DNA of 13,456 nt. Origin: Betaproteobacteria bacterium. Its GTDB lineage: Bacteria > Pseudomonadota > Gammaproteobacteria > Burkholderiales > Burkholderiaceae_C. Both the position numbers and the translations under genes were made by a program. The stretch lies in assembly GCA_947448675.1 (NCBI GenBank), contig CANFOR010000054.1, forward strand, positions 1-13,456, in the 5' to 3' direction. Shown piece after piece: positions 1 through 5,667 of this stretch (its first letter is position 1; each line of letters opens with the position of its first letter). The notes beneath the pieces are model-generated. The model made no database searches. It had not been told where the DNA came from and worked only from the letters and a program-made list of their open reading frames with translations.

Positions 1-899
1 AATCGTTTTCTACTGCAGGCAAGCGTATGGGCGTGGAAGATGAGCGCGGCATGCTGTACACGCAGTTTCTACACGTCATCGAGACGATGAGTCCGCGCTT
101 TTTTGTTATGGAAAATGTAAAGGGGTTGGCATCCACGCCATCGGTCGCAGATGACAAGAATTCAGCTCCTGTACTTGGCGTGATCTTAGAGCATTTTCGG
201 AAATTGGGTTACCACACCGTGCATGGTGTACTCGATGCAGTGCATTACGGAACGCCACAATTTCGAGAGCGATTAGTGATTGTGGGAAGCCGTGAAAATG
301 AGGCAATTTTTTTGCCTGCGCCCACGCACTTTCATATGCACCAAAGCCCCGAGATGCGTTGGCGCACCTTAGGGGATGCGATTAGCGATCTGCAAGAAAA
401 TTGTGGGCCACATGCAAAATTTAGTCCCAAAATTGCGCAGTATTTGAACTTGGTTCCAGAAGGCGGTAATTGGAAATCTCTGCCACCTACCGTGGTTGAA
501 TCAGCTATGGGTGGAGCCTACCTATCTGGCGGTGGCAAAGTGGGGTTTTACAGGCGTCTTTCCTTTGCAGAGCCTTCACCTACACTGGTTACCAGTCCAG
601 TGCAAAAAGCAACACTGCTATGCCATCCGCGCGAAACACGGGCACTTTCGGTATCAGAATATGCGCGAATCCAAGGCTTTCCTGATGACTGGTTTTTTGA
701 AGGTACGCCCGCCGAGGCTTACCGACAAATTGGCAATGCAGTTCCACTTCCTTTGGGTCATGCTATAGGTCAAATGCTTATCTCAGTTGCACAAGGTAAC
801 TCGGAGATTCGCGTTAAACGCATGCGTGGGACATCGGTACATCAACGCTTGCAGCAAGCCCAGATAGCGATGAACCAGGGACTTTTTGCCAATGATTGA
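1..899 (+). CDS. DNA (cytosine-5-)-methyltransferase, 5' end cut by window edge
   Basis: This enzyme transfers methyl groups from S-adenosylmethionine to cytosine C5 and is the protective half of a Type II restriction-modification pair. The frame is open from base 3 and reads SFSTAGKR just before the first ATG (27). That is the continuation of the family's catalytic PCQ motif (IV), and bases 1-2 (aa) fit the end of its Gln codon, so the ATG at 27 is internal and the true start lies off-window. Visible motifs are ENV (VI) at 111-119, QFRER (VIII) at 258-272, the target-recognition region at about 300-545, RRLSFAEPSPTLVTSP (IX) at 552-599 and GNAVP (X) at 732-746. The C-terminus looks complete. 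Base composition is more AT-rich than in leuD/leuB, which fits horizontal acquisition. The family call is firm, but I cannot name the recognition site. Confidence 0.93.
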   Translation, partial: SFSTAGKRMGVEDERGMLYTQFLHVIETMSPRFFVMENVKGLASTPSVADDKNSAPVLGVILEHFRKLGYHTVHGVLDAVHYGTPQFRERLVIVGSRENEAIFLPAPTHFHMHQSPEMRWRTLGDAISDLQENCGPHAKFSPKIAQYLNLVPEGGNWKSLPPTVVESAMGGAYLSGGGKVGFYRRLSFAEPSPTLVTSPVQKATLLCHPRETRALSVSEYARIQGFPDDWFFEGTPAEAYRQIGNAVPLPLGHAIGQMLISVAQGNSEIRVKRMRGTSVHQRLQQAQIAMNQGLFAND

Positions 900-1656
900 A
901 AATGCCGCCCTCAATGCCCAAGTCGCTTCACTATTGGATAGCATTCAAGTTAAGCGCATGGGCGCACTGCAAAAGCTAACCCTGTCTGTTTTGCTTAGTA
1001 AAAATCCTTACCTTTACCAGTCGCATGGACATACTCGTCCAGAGGAATTTGTAGATGCTCTCTTGGCCGCACGGGTGTCTAGTTCGGATGAAACCATTTT
1101 TGGTAATGCGTTCTTTGAACCGTTAGCTTTGTGGGCAGCACAATCAGCACAAATCGAAGGCCGTAGCGTGAACGTCAGTGATGCGGCGGGTGCCGACATC
1201 ACCATCATCGATGCCAATTTTTACTATGCGATTTCCGTAAAATCGGGTATCAGCATCTTCAACTCTCAAAGTAGCCTGGGACAAAGCACTGAGTTCACGG
1301 CAACACAGGGGCGCATGAAAAAATTAGGCAAGAGCTTTTTGCCTTTGATTGGTTATGGCTACGGCCGCAAAAGACATGATCCAGAAGCGGCGATTGATAA
1401 AAAAGCTGGTCAAGAATTTTGGTTACTGCTAACAGGTGAGTTTGATTTTTATCTGCGCATCTCTGATGCCATCGCCGCATGCGCGGGCAAAAACAAAATC
1501 ATCTACGACCAAGCCTACGAAGCAAGACGAGCAACTCTAGTCAAAGAATTCATGATTGAATACACCGATGCAACAGCTTACATCGATTGGCAGAAATTAG
1601 TGGCGTTTAACAGCGCTACCGTAAAACCGAAGAAACCCCGTAAATCTACGGCCTAG
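892..1656 (+). CDS. Type II restriction endonuclease, PmeII-like (254 aa)
   Basis: This is probably the DNA-cleaving partner of the methyltransferase. The sequence pattern NPYLYQSH...TRPEEFVDALLAA, SSSDETIFGN, GYGYGR, GQEFWLLLTG and a terminal IDWQKLVAFNSA matches what I remember of the PmeII family of Type II enzymes; this comes from memory, not a search. A PD-(D/E)XK-like core is visible: D102 in GAD, then S115-V116-K117 in AISVKSG, with E67 in SSSDETIFG as a further candidate metal ligand. The usual acidic residue of (D/E)XK is Ser here. I chose ATG 892 over the in-frame TTG at 886 because GGGA at 878-881 is well spaced for 892. The ATG lies inside the methyltransferase's last codons (8-base overlap), so translation is probably coupled, with modification made first. 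Composition is AT-rich. No controller (C) protein gene is visible. Confidence 0.72.
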   Translation: MIENAALNAQVASLLDSIQVKRMGALQKLTLSVLLSKNPYLYQSHGHTRPEEFVDALLAARVSSSDETIFGNAFFEPLALWAAQSAQIEGRSVNVSDAAGADITIIDANFYYAISVKSGISIFNSQSSLGQSTEFTATQGRMKKLGKSFLPLIGYGYGRKRHDPEAAIDKKAGQEFWLLLTGEFDFYLRISDAIAACAGKNKIIYDQAYEARRATLVKEFMIEYTDATAYIDWQKLVAFNSATVKPKKPRKSTA

Positions 1657-1660
1657 CCCC

Positions 1661-2311
1661 ATGCAAAAATTCACCGTACACCAGGGCCTTGTGGCCCCCA
1701 TGGACCGCGAGAATGTGGACACCGACGCCATCATTCCCAAGCAGTTTTTAAAGTCGATTCGCAAAACCGGGTTTGGCCAAAACCTGTTTGACGCTTGGCG
1801 CTACCTGGACCCGGGCGAGCCCGGCCAAGACCCTGCCAACCGCAAAGCCAACCCCGACTTTGTGCTCAACCAAGTGCGCTATGCGGGCGCTTCAATTTTG
1901 CTAGCACGCAAAAATTTTGGCTGCGGCTCCAGCCGCGAGCACGCGCCCTGGGCGCTCGACCAATATGGGTTTCGGGCCATCATTGCGCCGAGTTTTGCCG
2001 ACATATTTTTCAACAACTGTTTTAAAAATGGCCTGCTGCCCATCGTGCTGCCCGAGGCCCAGGTAGCGGCTTTGTTTGACGAAGCCTTGGCCTTTCCGGG
2101 CTACACGCTCACGGTCGATTTAGCGCGCCAAGTGATCGTCAAAGCCCAGGGCGCTGAGCTGCCCTTTGAGGTGCAGGCCTTTCGCAAGTTCTGTCTGCTC
2201 AATGGTTTTGACGACATTGGCCTGACGCTGCGCCAGGCCGACAAAATCAAGGCCTTTGAAGCTGAGCGTTTAGCTGCCAAGCCTTGGTTGGCCAACAGTT
2301 TGCCGGTTTAG
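1661..2311 (+). CDS. leuD: 3-isopropylmalate dehydratase small subunit
   Basis: LeuD pairs with LeuC to isomerise 2-isopropylmalate to 3-isopropylmalate in leucine biosynthesis. The 216-residue protein has the usual length and family blocks: DRENVDTDAIIPKQFLK near the N-terminus, ARKNFGCGSSREHAPWAL in the middle, and GFRAIIAPSFADIFFNNCFKNGLLPI. Nothing in it looks broken. The start codon lies only 4 bases after the stop of the endonuclease gene, and the bases between 1640 and 1660 contain no recognisable Shine-Dalgarno. Translation may therefore depend on coupling to the upstream gene, or be weak. leuC is not in the window; it would be expected upstream of the restriction-modification pair. 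Identification is near certain. Confidence 0.97.
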   Translation: MQKFTVHQGLVAPMDRENVDTDAIIPKQFLKSIRKTGFGQNLFDAWRYLDPGEPGQDPANRKANPDFVLNQVRYAGASILLARKNFGCGSSREHAPWALDQYGFRAIIAPSFADIFFNNCFKNGLLPIVLPEAQVAALFDEALAFPGYTLTVDLARQVIVKAQGAELPFEVQAFRKFCLLNGFDDIGLTLRQADKIKAFEAERLAAKPWLANSLPV

Positions 2312-2359
2312 GCTAGCCGTTGAAATTGAACTTTACAGCGCCTCTGAAATAAAAAAACC

Positions 2360-2407
2360 GGCTGCAAGGCGCATGGAATATGCGTAAGCAGCTATTAAAA
2401 ATATAGC
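2360..2407 (-). repeat. Two-part structured repeat in the leuD-leuB gap (copy A)
   Basis: Read on the minus strand this starts with GCTATATTTTTAATAGC (arms GCTAT/ATAGC at 2403-2407 and 2391-2395). A 31-base second part follows, with nested helices GCTGC/GCAGC (2361-2365 with 2388-2392) and CGCAT/ATGCG (2370-2374 with 2380-2384). The repeat inside trpF (10828-10875) has the same 17+31 architecture and matches at 27 of 48 ungapped positions. I recall similar sequences scattered through Comamonadaceae genomes, but could not check. The element ends 3 bases before the leuB start codon and occupies the space where a ribosome binding site would lie. Confidence 0.6.
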
Positions 2408-2410
2408 AAT

Positions 2411-3481
2411 ATGAAAATCGCAATTTTACCGGGTGACGGCATTGGAACCGAAATCGTGGCCGAAGCCGTCAAGGTTTTGCAGGCCCTGGGTTTGGGCTTT
2501 GAAATGGAAACCGCCTTGGTCGGCGGCGCGGCTTATGAGGCGCATGGCCACCCGTTGCCCGAGGCTACGCTCAAGCTGGCCATGCAAGCCGACGCCGTGC
2601 TCTTTGGCGCGGTGGGCGACTGGAAGTACGACACGCTTGACCGCCCGTTGCGCCCCGAGCAAGCCATTTTGGGTCTGCGCAAAAACATGGGCCTGTTCGC
2701 CAATTTTCGCCCCGCCATTTGCTACGAGCAATTGGTCGACGCCTCGAGCCTCAAGCCCGAGTTGGTGGCGGGTCTAGACATTTTGATCGTGCGCGAGCTC
2801 ACCGGCGACATTTACTTTGGCCAGCCGCGCGGCCGCCGTGTGGCGACCGACGGCCACTTCCCCGGCAGCGAAGAAGCGTTTGACACCATGCGCTACAGCC
2901 TCCCCGAGATCGAGCGCATTGCGCATGTGGCCTTTCAAGCGGCAATGAAGCGCAGCAAGCGCGTCACCAGCGTCGATAAAGCCAATGTGTTGGAGACTTT
3001 TCAGTTGTGGAAAGACGTGGTCACCGAGGTGGGCCAGCAGTACCCCGAAGTCGCGCTTGACCACATGTATGTGGACAATGCCGCTATGCAATTGGTGAAA
3101 GCACCCAAGAAGTTTGACGTGCTCGTCACCGGCAATATGTTTGGCGATATTTTGAGCGATGCTGCGGCCATGCTCACAGGTTCAATTGGCATGCTACCTT
3201 CGGCCAGCTTGAACAGCAAAGGCCAGGGCCTGTATGAGCCCAGCCACGGTAGCGCGCCCGACATTGCCGGCAAGGGCATTGCCAACCCACTGGCCACCAT
3301 TTTGAGCGCGGCCATGATGTTGCGCTTTAGCTTGAACCAAGCCGCAGCGGCCCAGCGCATTGAAGCGGCGGTGAAAAGCGTTTTACAACAAGGCCTGCGC
3401 ACCGCCGACATTTACTCGGCTGGCACAACGAAAGTCAGTACGAAGCAGATGGGCGACGCTGTGCTGCAAGCTCTGCGCTAA
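2411..3481 (+). CDS. leuB: 3-isopropylmalate dehydrogenase
   Basis: LeuB oxidises and decarboxylates 3-isopropylmalate with NAD to give 2-oxoisocaproate, the last step specific to leucine before transamination. The 356-residue protein is full length for the family. Visible blocks are LPGDGIGTEI (N-terminus), GAVGDWKYD, VRELTGDIYFGQPRG (substrate site), YVDNAAMQL, GNMFGDILSDAAAMLTGSIGMLPSASL (metal/substrate Asp residues) and YEPSHGSAPDIAGKGIANPLA (NAD binding). The start ATG directly follows a structured repeat and no Shine-Dalgarno is visible. The 99-base gap from leuD has no clear terminator, so the two genes are probably co-transcribed. The last 47 bases overlap, in antisense, the 3' end of the convergent membrane-sensor gene. 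Confidence 0.97.
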   Translation: MKIAILPGDGIGTEIVAEAVKVLQALGLGFEMETALVGGAAYEAHGHPLPEATLKLAMQADAVLFGAVGDWKYDTLDRPLRPEQAILGLRKNMGLFANFRPAICYEQLVDASSLKPELVAGLDILIVRELTGDIYFGQPRGRRVATDGHFPGSEEAFDTMRYSLPEIERIAHVAFQAAMKRSKRVTSVDKANVLETFQLWKDVVTEVGQQYPEVALDHMYVDNAAMQLVKAPKKFDVLVTGNMFGDILSDAAAMLTGSIGMLPSASLNSKGQGLYEPSHGSAPDIAGKGIANPLATILSAAMMLRFSLNQAAAAQRIEAAVKSVLQQGLRTADIYSAGTTKVSTKQMGDAVLQALR

Positions 3482-5372
3482 GCGTATCGGCATCCGCATT
3501 GCTAGCCTCTGGGCTACCCATTGCCAGCGTGGTTTGCTCGGAAGCCGAGTCGTTAAGTGGGCTGAGATAGCCCTCTGACAAGCTTTTCTCCAGGGCCTGC
3601 TGCCAAGCAGCGCTCATATGGGCTTGGGTGTCACCGGTGTCGTTGACTTCGTGTGGATCTTTTGGCTGCAGTGAGAGGTACTGGATTGGGCCCTTGGTCC
3701 AACCATCGGGTTGCTGAATTTTAGCCTGCAAGGCGGCTTCTAAGACCTTGGGCGTCGCGACCCCAGCACCCAAACTACCCACCGCAATTCTGAAGCGCAG
3801 GGGCTGTACGTGCAGCTCGTCTTGCTCGACCATCAAGCCCAAGGCAATCACGCGCGCGAGCCGATTGGCCAAAGACGGGCCAGCCTCGGTGAGTGGCATA
3901 AACAAAGCCAAGACATCGTTGTCGAGCCGCGCCACGGTGTCTTGCTGTCGCGCCACCGTGCGCATGATGCTCACCACAGCGCGCTGCACCTCTTGGGCGT
4001 CCAGGCGCGCGGGGGGGGCCAGTTTTAAATAGGCCAGTACCGCAGGTTGTTTGTGGTGGCTGTAGTGGGCCCAATACTGGGCAATGGTGTTGGCAAAACT
4101 AGCGGCGTTCATAAATTGGGTGACCGGGTCGATATTGGCCAAGGTTGTTAAGCGCACCTCTTCGCCGTATTTGCGTTTGGTATGCATGTGCAGGGCCACC
4201 AAGAGCACCGGCACTTCAAACACCACGGCATAAATGGGCGCGTAAAACGGGAACCAGGTTAAGGCCACTAGGCCCGTTAAGTCGACCAACATGAAGGTGA
4301 AAATAATATGCATGGGCACATAAGCCAGCAACCACATTTTGGCAATACGGTTGCCCTGCAGCCAAGCGCGCACCGCCATCACATTCATGAGAACAAAACT
4401 CACGGGTACCGTTAAGGCCAGCAAAGCCAGCTTGATGCTTAATTTATCGACCAAATAATAAAGCAGCGCAGCAACTACCGTCATCAGCACGCAAGCCCGC
4501 ACAACAGCAAACCAATAGCGCGGTGGTTTGCGTGGCAACAACAGCACGCTGGCAAACTGCAACTGGCTGGCGATGCTGCCGATAAACAGCACGGCTGCAG
4601 ATTCAGACGACCAAGCCGATGACTGGGGCCAAAGCAGGTAACTGCCCAGGCCGGTATAACTGGCGACCGCCAAGATGCCAACCAAGGCATACAAGGCGTA
4701 CCAAGTGGCAGCACCATCGGTGTGGCTTACAGCGAGCACCAAAGCCAAGATCAGCATGATGAGCATCAGGCCCAGGCCCAGGCCCAGAAAGATCAAGGTT
4801 TTTTGCCGTTGCTGAGTGGCCTTTCCGCTGGTGATGACCGAGAATGAAACGCGGGTTAAAGCGTTTTCCTGAATCTTTAAATACACATCGTGATGGCCAG
4901 GCGCCAATGCAGGCAAGGCAAACTCGGGGTTGAGGCTAGCGACAGGCCACAGTGCATGTGGAATGCGATTGCCTGAGGTTTGCTGTTGCCACAGCCCCTG
5001 CGCGTCCTGACTGTAGAGCTGCACCATTTCAAAAAAAGGCTTGGGCAGTGCCAGTGTCCAGGCGTTAAGCGGTACATCGGCCTTGGCTTGCAAGCGAATA
5101 CGCAGCCACAAGGCGCGCTCACGGGTGAGTGGGTAAATAGTGCGGCTGTCAAGAGCGTGATAACTGCTCTGGGGCGCAGCCAGCGCCTCTTCCAATTGGC
5201 TGGCGGCTAAAACGGGGCCGTATGCGTCAACGGACAAGAGCACTGGCTCAGGCACTGAAACGACCGATGCAACCAACGCGACGGCGGACTTAGCCTGCTC
5301 AGCCGCTAGGGCGCACTGACTCGTCAACAGGCATACCGCCAATGAGATCCAAAATCGCATCATTTTCTGCAT
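3435..5372 (-). CDS. 7TMR-DISM-type membrane sensor with degenerate GGDEF domain (645 aa)
   Basis: This is a probable inner-membrane signalling protein. Residues 1-24 form a signal peptide (hydrophobic core ISLAVCLLTSQCALA, cleavage near A23/A24). Residues of about 40-185 form a periplasmic domain resembling 7TMR-DISM extracellular modules (ALWLRIRLQA, VYLKIQE). Seven hydrophobic segments follow at about 193-215, 224-248, 256-279, 288-308, 311-336, 345-367 and 372-397. Residues of about 405-570 look like a GGDEF fold (LANIDPVTQFMNAASF at its start), but the signature region reads ARLDNDVLALFMP (481-493), so GGDEF has become DNDVL. Diguanylate cyclase activity is therefore unlikely; it may bind c-di-GMP or nucleotides, or work through partners. 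The tail from about 575 on is low-complexity. The ATG at 5372 has AGAAAG (complement of 5375-5380) upstream. I do not recognise a specific gene name. Confidence 0.8.
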   Translation of the reverse strand: MQKMMRFWISLAVCLLTSQCALAAEQAKSAVALVASVVSVPEPVLLSVDAYGPVLAASQLEEALAAPQSSYHALDSRTIYPLTRERALWLRIRLQAKADVPLNAWTLALPKPFFEMVQLYSQDAQGLWQQQTSGNRIPHALWPVASLNPEFALPALAPGHHDVYLKIQENALTRVSFSVITSGKATQQRQKTLIFLGLGLGLMLIMLILALVLAVSHTDGAATWYALYALVGILAVASYTGLGSYLLWPQSSAWSSESAAVLFIGSIASQLQFASVLLLPRKPPRYWFAVVRACVLMTVVAALLYYLVDKLSIKLALLALTVPVSFVLMNVMAVRAWLQGNRIAKMWLLAYVPMHIIFTFMLVDLTGLVALTWFPFYAPIYAVVFEVPVLLVALHMHTKRKYGEEVRLTTLANIDPVTQFMNAASFANTIAQYWAHYSHHKQPAVLAYLKLAPPARLDAQEVQRAVVSIMRTVARQQDTVARLDNDVLALFMPLTEAGPSLANRLARVIALGLMVEQDELHVQPLRFRIAVGSLGAGVATPKVLEAALQAKIQQPDGWTKGPIQYLSLQPKDPHEVNDTGDTQAHMSAAWQQALEKSLSEGYLSPLNDSASEQTTLAMGSPEASNADADTLSAELAAQRRPSASY

Positions 5373-5396
5373 TGCTTTCTGTAATTTTACAAATTA

Positions 5397-5422
5397 GCTA
5401 TTTAGCGTTAACTCTAAATAGC
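5397..5422. promoter_or_regulatory. 26-bp near-perfect palindrome (candidate operator)
   Basis: Arms GCTATTTAG (5397-5405) and CTAAATAGC (5414-5422) are perfect inverted repeats. The centre is also palindromic (GTTAAC, 5407-5412), so only the 5406/5413 pair is mismatched across 26 bases. A second, adjoining dyad, TAATTT-TAC-AAATTA, covers 5382-5396. Both lie between a candidate -10 box and the start codon of the minus-strand sensor gene, where a repressor site or a 5'-UTR hairpin would sit. There is no U tract placed to make it a terminator for either direction. The binding protein is unknown. Confidence 0.55.
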
Positions 5423-5428
5423 AGTATA
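5423..5428 (-). promoter_or_regulatory. Candidate -10 box for the membrane-sensor gene
   Basis: On the minus strand this reads TATACT, one mismatch from TATAAT. The predicted start of transcription, about 7 bases further on (near 5416), would fall inside the 26-bp palindrome. No good -35 box is visible at the usual distance, so this is weak support. Confidence 0.3.
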
Positions 5429-5471
5429 TGTCATGCAAATCTTTACAAAGCACGGGCTCTGAACGATCGAA

Positions 5472-5477
5472 TACAAT
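5472..5477 (+). promoter_or_regulatory. Candidate -10 box of the asd leader promoter
   Basis: TACAAT matches the sigma-70 consensus at 5 of 6 positions and predicts a transcription start at about 5484-5485, on the AUG of the leader peptide. TTTACA at 5442-5447 resembles a -35 box but is 24 bases away, too far for a normal spacer. The -35 is therefore not settled. Confidence 0.42.
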
Positions 5478-5484
5478 AAATCTT

Positions 5485-5583
5485 ATGGTTGCGATTAACT
5501 CTGCCCCTCACACCCCTCTGGCCATCGCGCTGGAAGTGCCTGGGCGCGCAGTTCGCACTACTACGACATGCATTAAGGGCTGA
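5485..5583 (+). CDS. asd leader peptide, threonine-rich (32 aa)
   Basis: This 32-codon frame has no resemblance to an enzyme and looks like an attenuation leader peptide. It ends ...GRAVRTTTTCIKG. The four threonine codons (ACT ACT ACG ACA, 5557-5568) sit in a row just before Cys-Ile-Lys-Gly and the TGA at 5581-5583. That placement would let a ribosome starved of charged tRNA-Thr stall over the first arm of the downstream RNA switch. The nearest known parallel is the thr operon leader of E. coli, which is Thr- and Ile-rich. No Shine-Dalgarno precedes the ATG, and the nearby -10 box suggests a leaderless message. An in-frame ATG at 5428 would give 51 residues with the same C-terminus, but also lacks a ribosome site and lies upstream of the -10 box. 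Confidence 0.7.
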   Translation: MVAINSAPHTPLAIALEVPGRAVRTTTTCIKG

Positions 5584-5637
5584 TCCAGCCTTGCTCGTCG
5601 CGCCCAAACCCGGAGCCTGACGAGCCGGGAATCAGCC
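5541..5637 (+). promoter_or_regulatory. Antiterminator/competitor helices of the asd attenuator
   Basis: Three pairings are visible. Helix 1:2 is TGGGCGCG (5541-5548, in the leader peptide codons just before the Thr run) with CGCGCCCA (5599-5606), 8 perfect pairs. Helix 2:3 is GCTCGTC (5593-5599) with GACGAGC (5619-5625), 7 perfect pairs. An outer helix is GGCTGAT (5578-5584, holding the leader stop codon) with ATCAGCC (5631-5637), 7 perfect pairs. Helices 1:2 and 2:3 share base 5599. Helix 2:3 takes bases 5623-5625 of the terminator stem, and the outer helix takes its loop. A ribosome stalled on the Thr codons would cover arm 1 and favour 2:3 (read-through). One reaching the stop codon would cover 5578-5584 and favour termination. 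The pairings are seen in the sequence; the mechanism is inferred. Confidence 0.68.
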
Positions 5638-5653
5638 AATCCTGGTTATTTTT
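5623..5653 (+). terminator. Intrinsic terminator of the asd attenuator
   Basis: AGCCGGGA (5623-5630) pairs with TCCTGGTT (5640-5647) over 8 base pairs, two of them G-U. The loop is 9 bases, and ATTTTT (5648-5653) follows at once. It lies after the threonine leader peptide and before the asd Shine-Dalgarno (AAGG, 5656-5659), so termination here would release a leader RNA of about 165-170 bases and leave asd unexpressed. Its 5' arm overlaps the alternative helix ending at 5625. Confidence 0.7.
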
Positions 5654-5667
5654 GAAAGGCGCACACA

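Noticed and set aside
886..891. TTG start at 886 for the endonuclease
   Set aside because: It would sit only about 4 bases after the GGGA ribosome-binding sequence. ATG 892 is better spaced and overlaps the methyltransferase stop in the usual coupled way.
1888..1920. Repeat-like CTTCAATTTTGCTAGC within leuD
   Set aside because: It encodes the conserved ASILLARKNFGCGSS block of LeuD, so protein constraint explains it.
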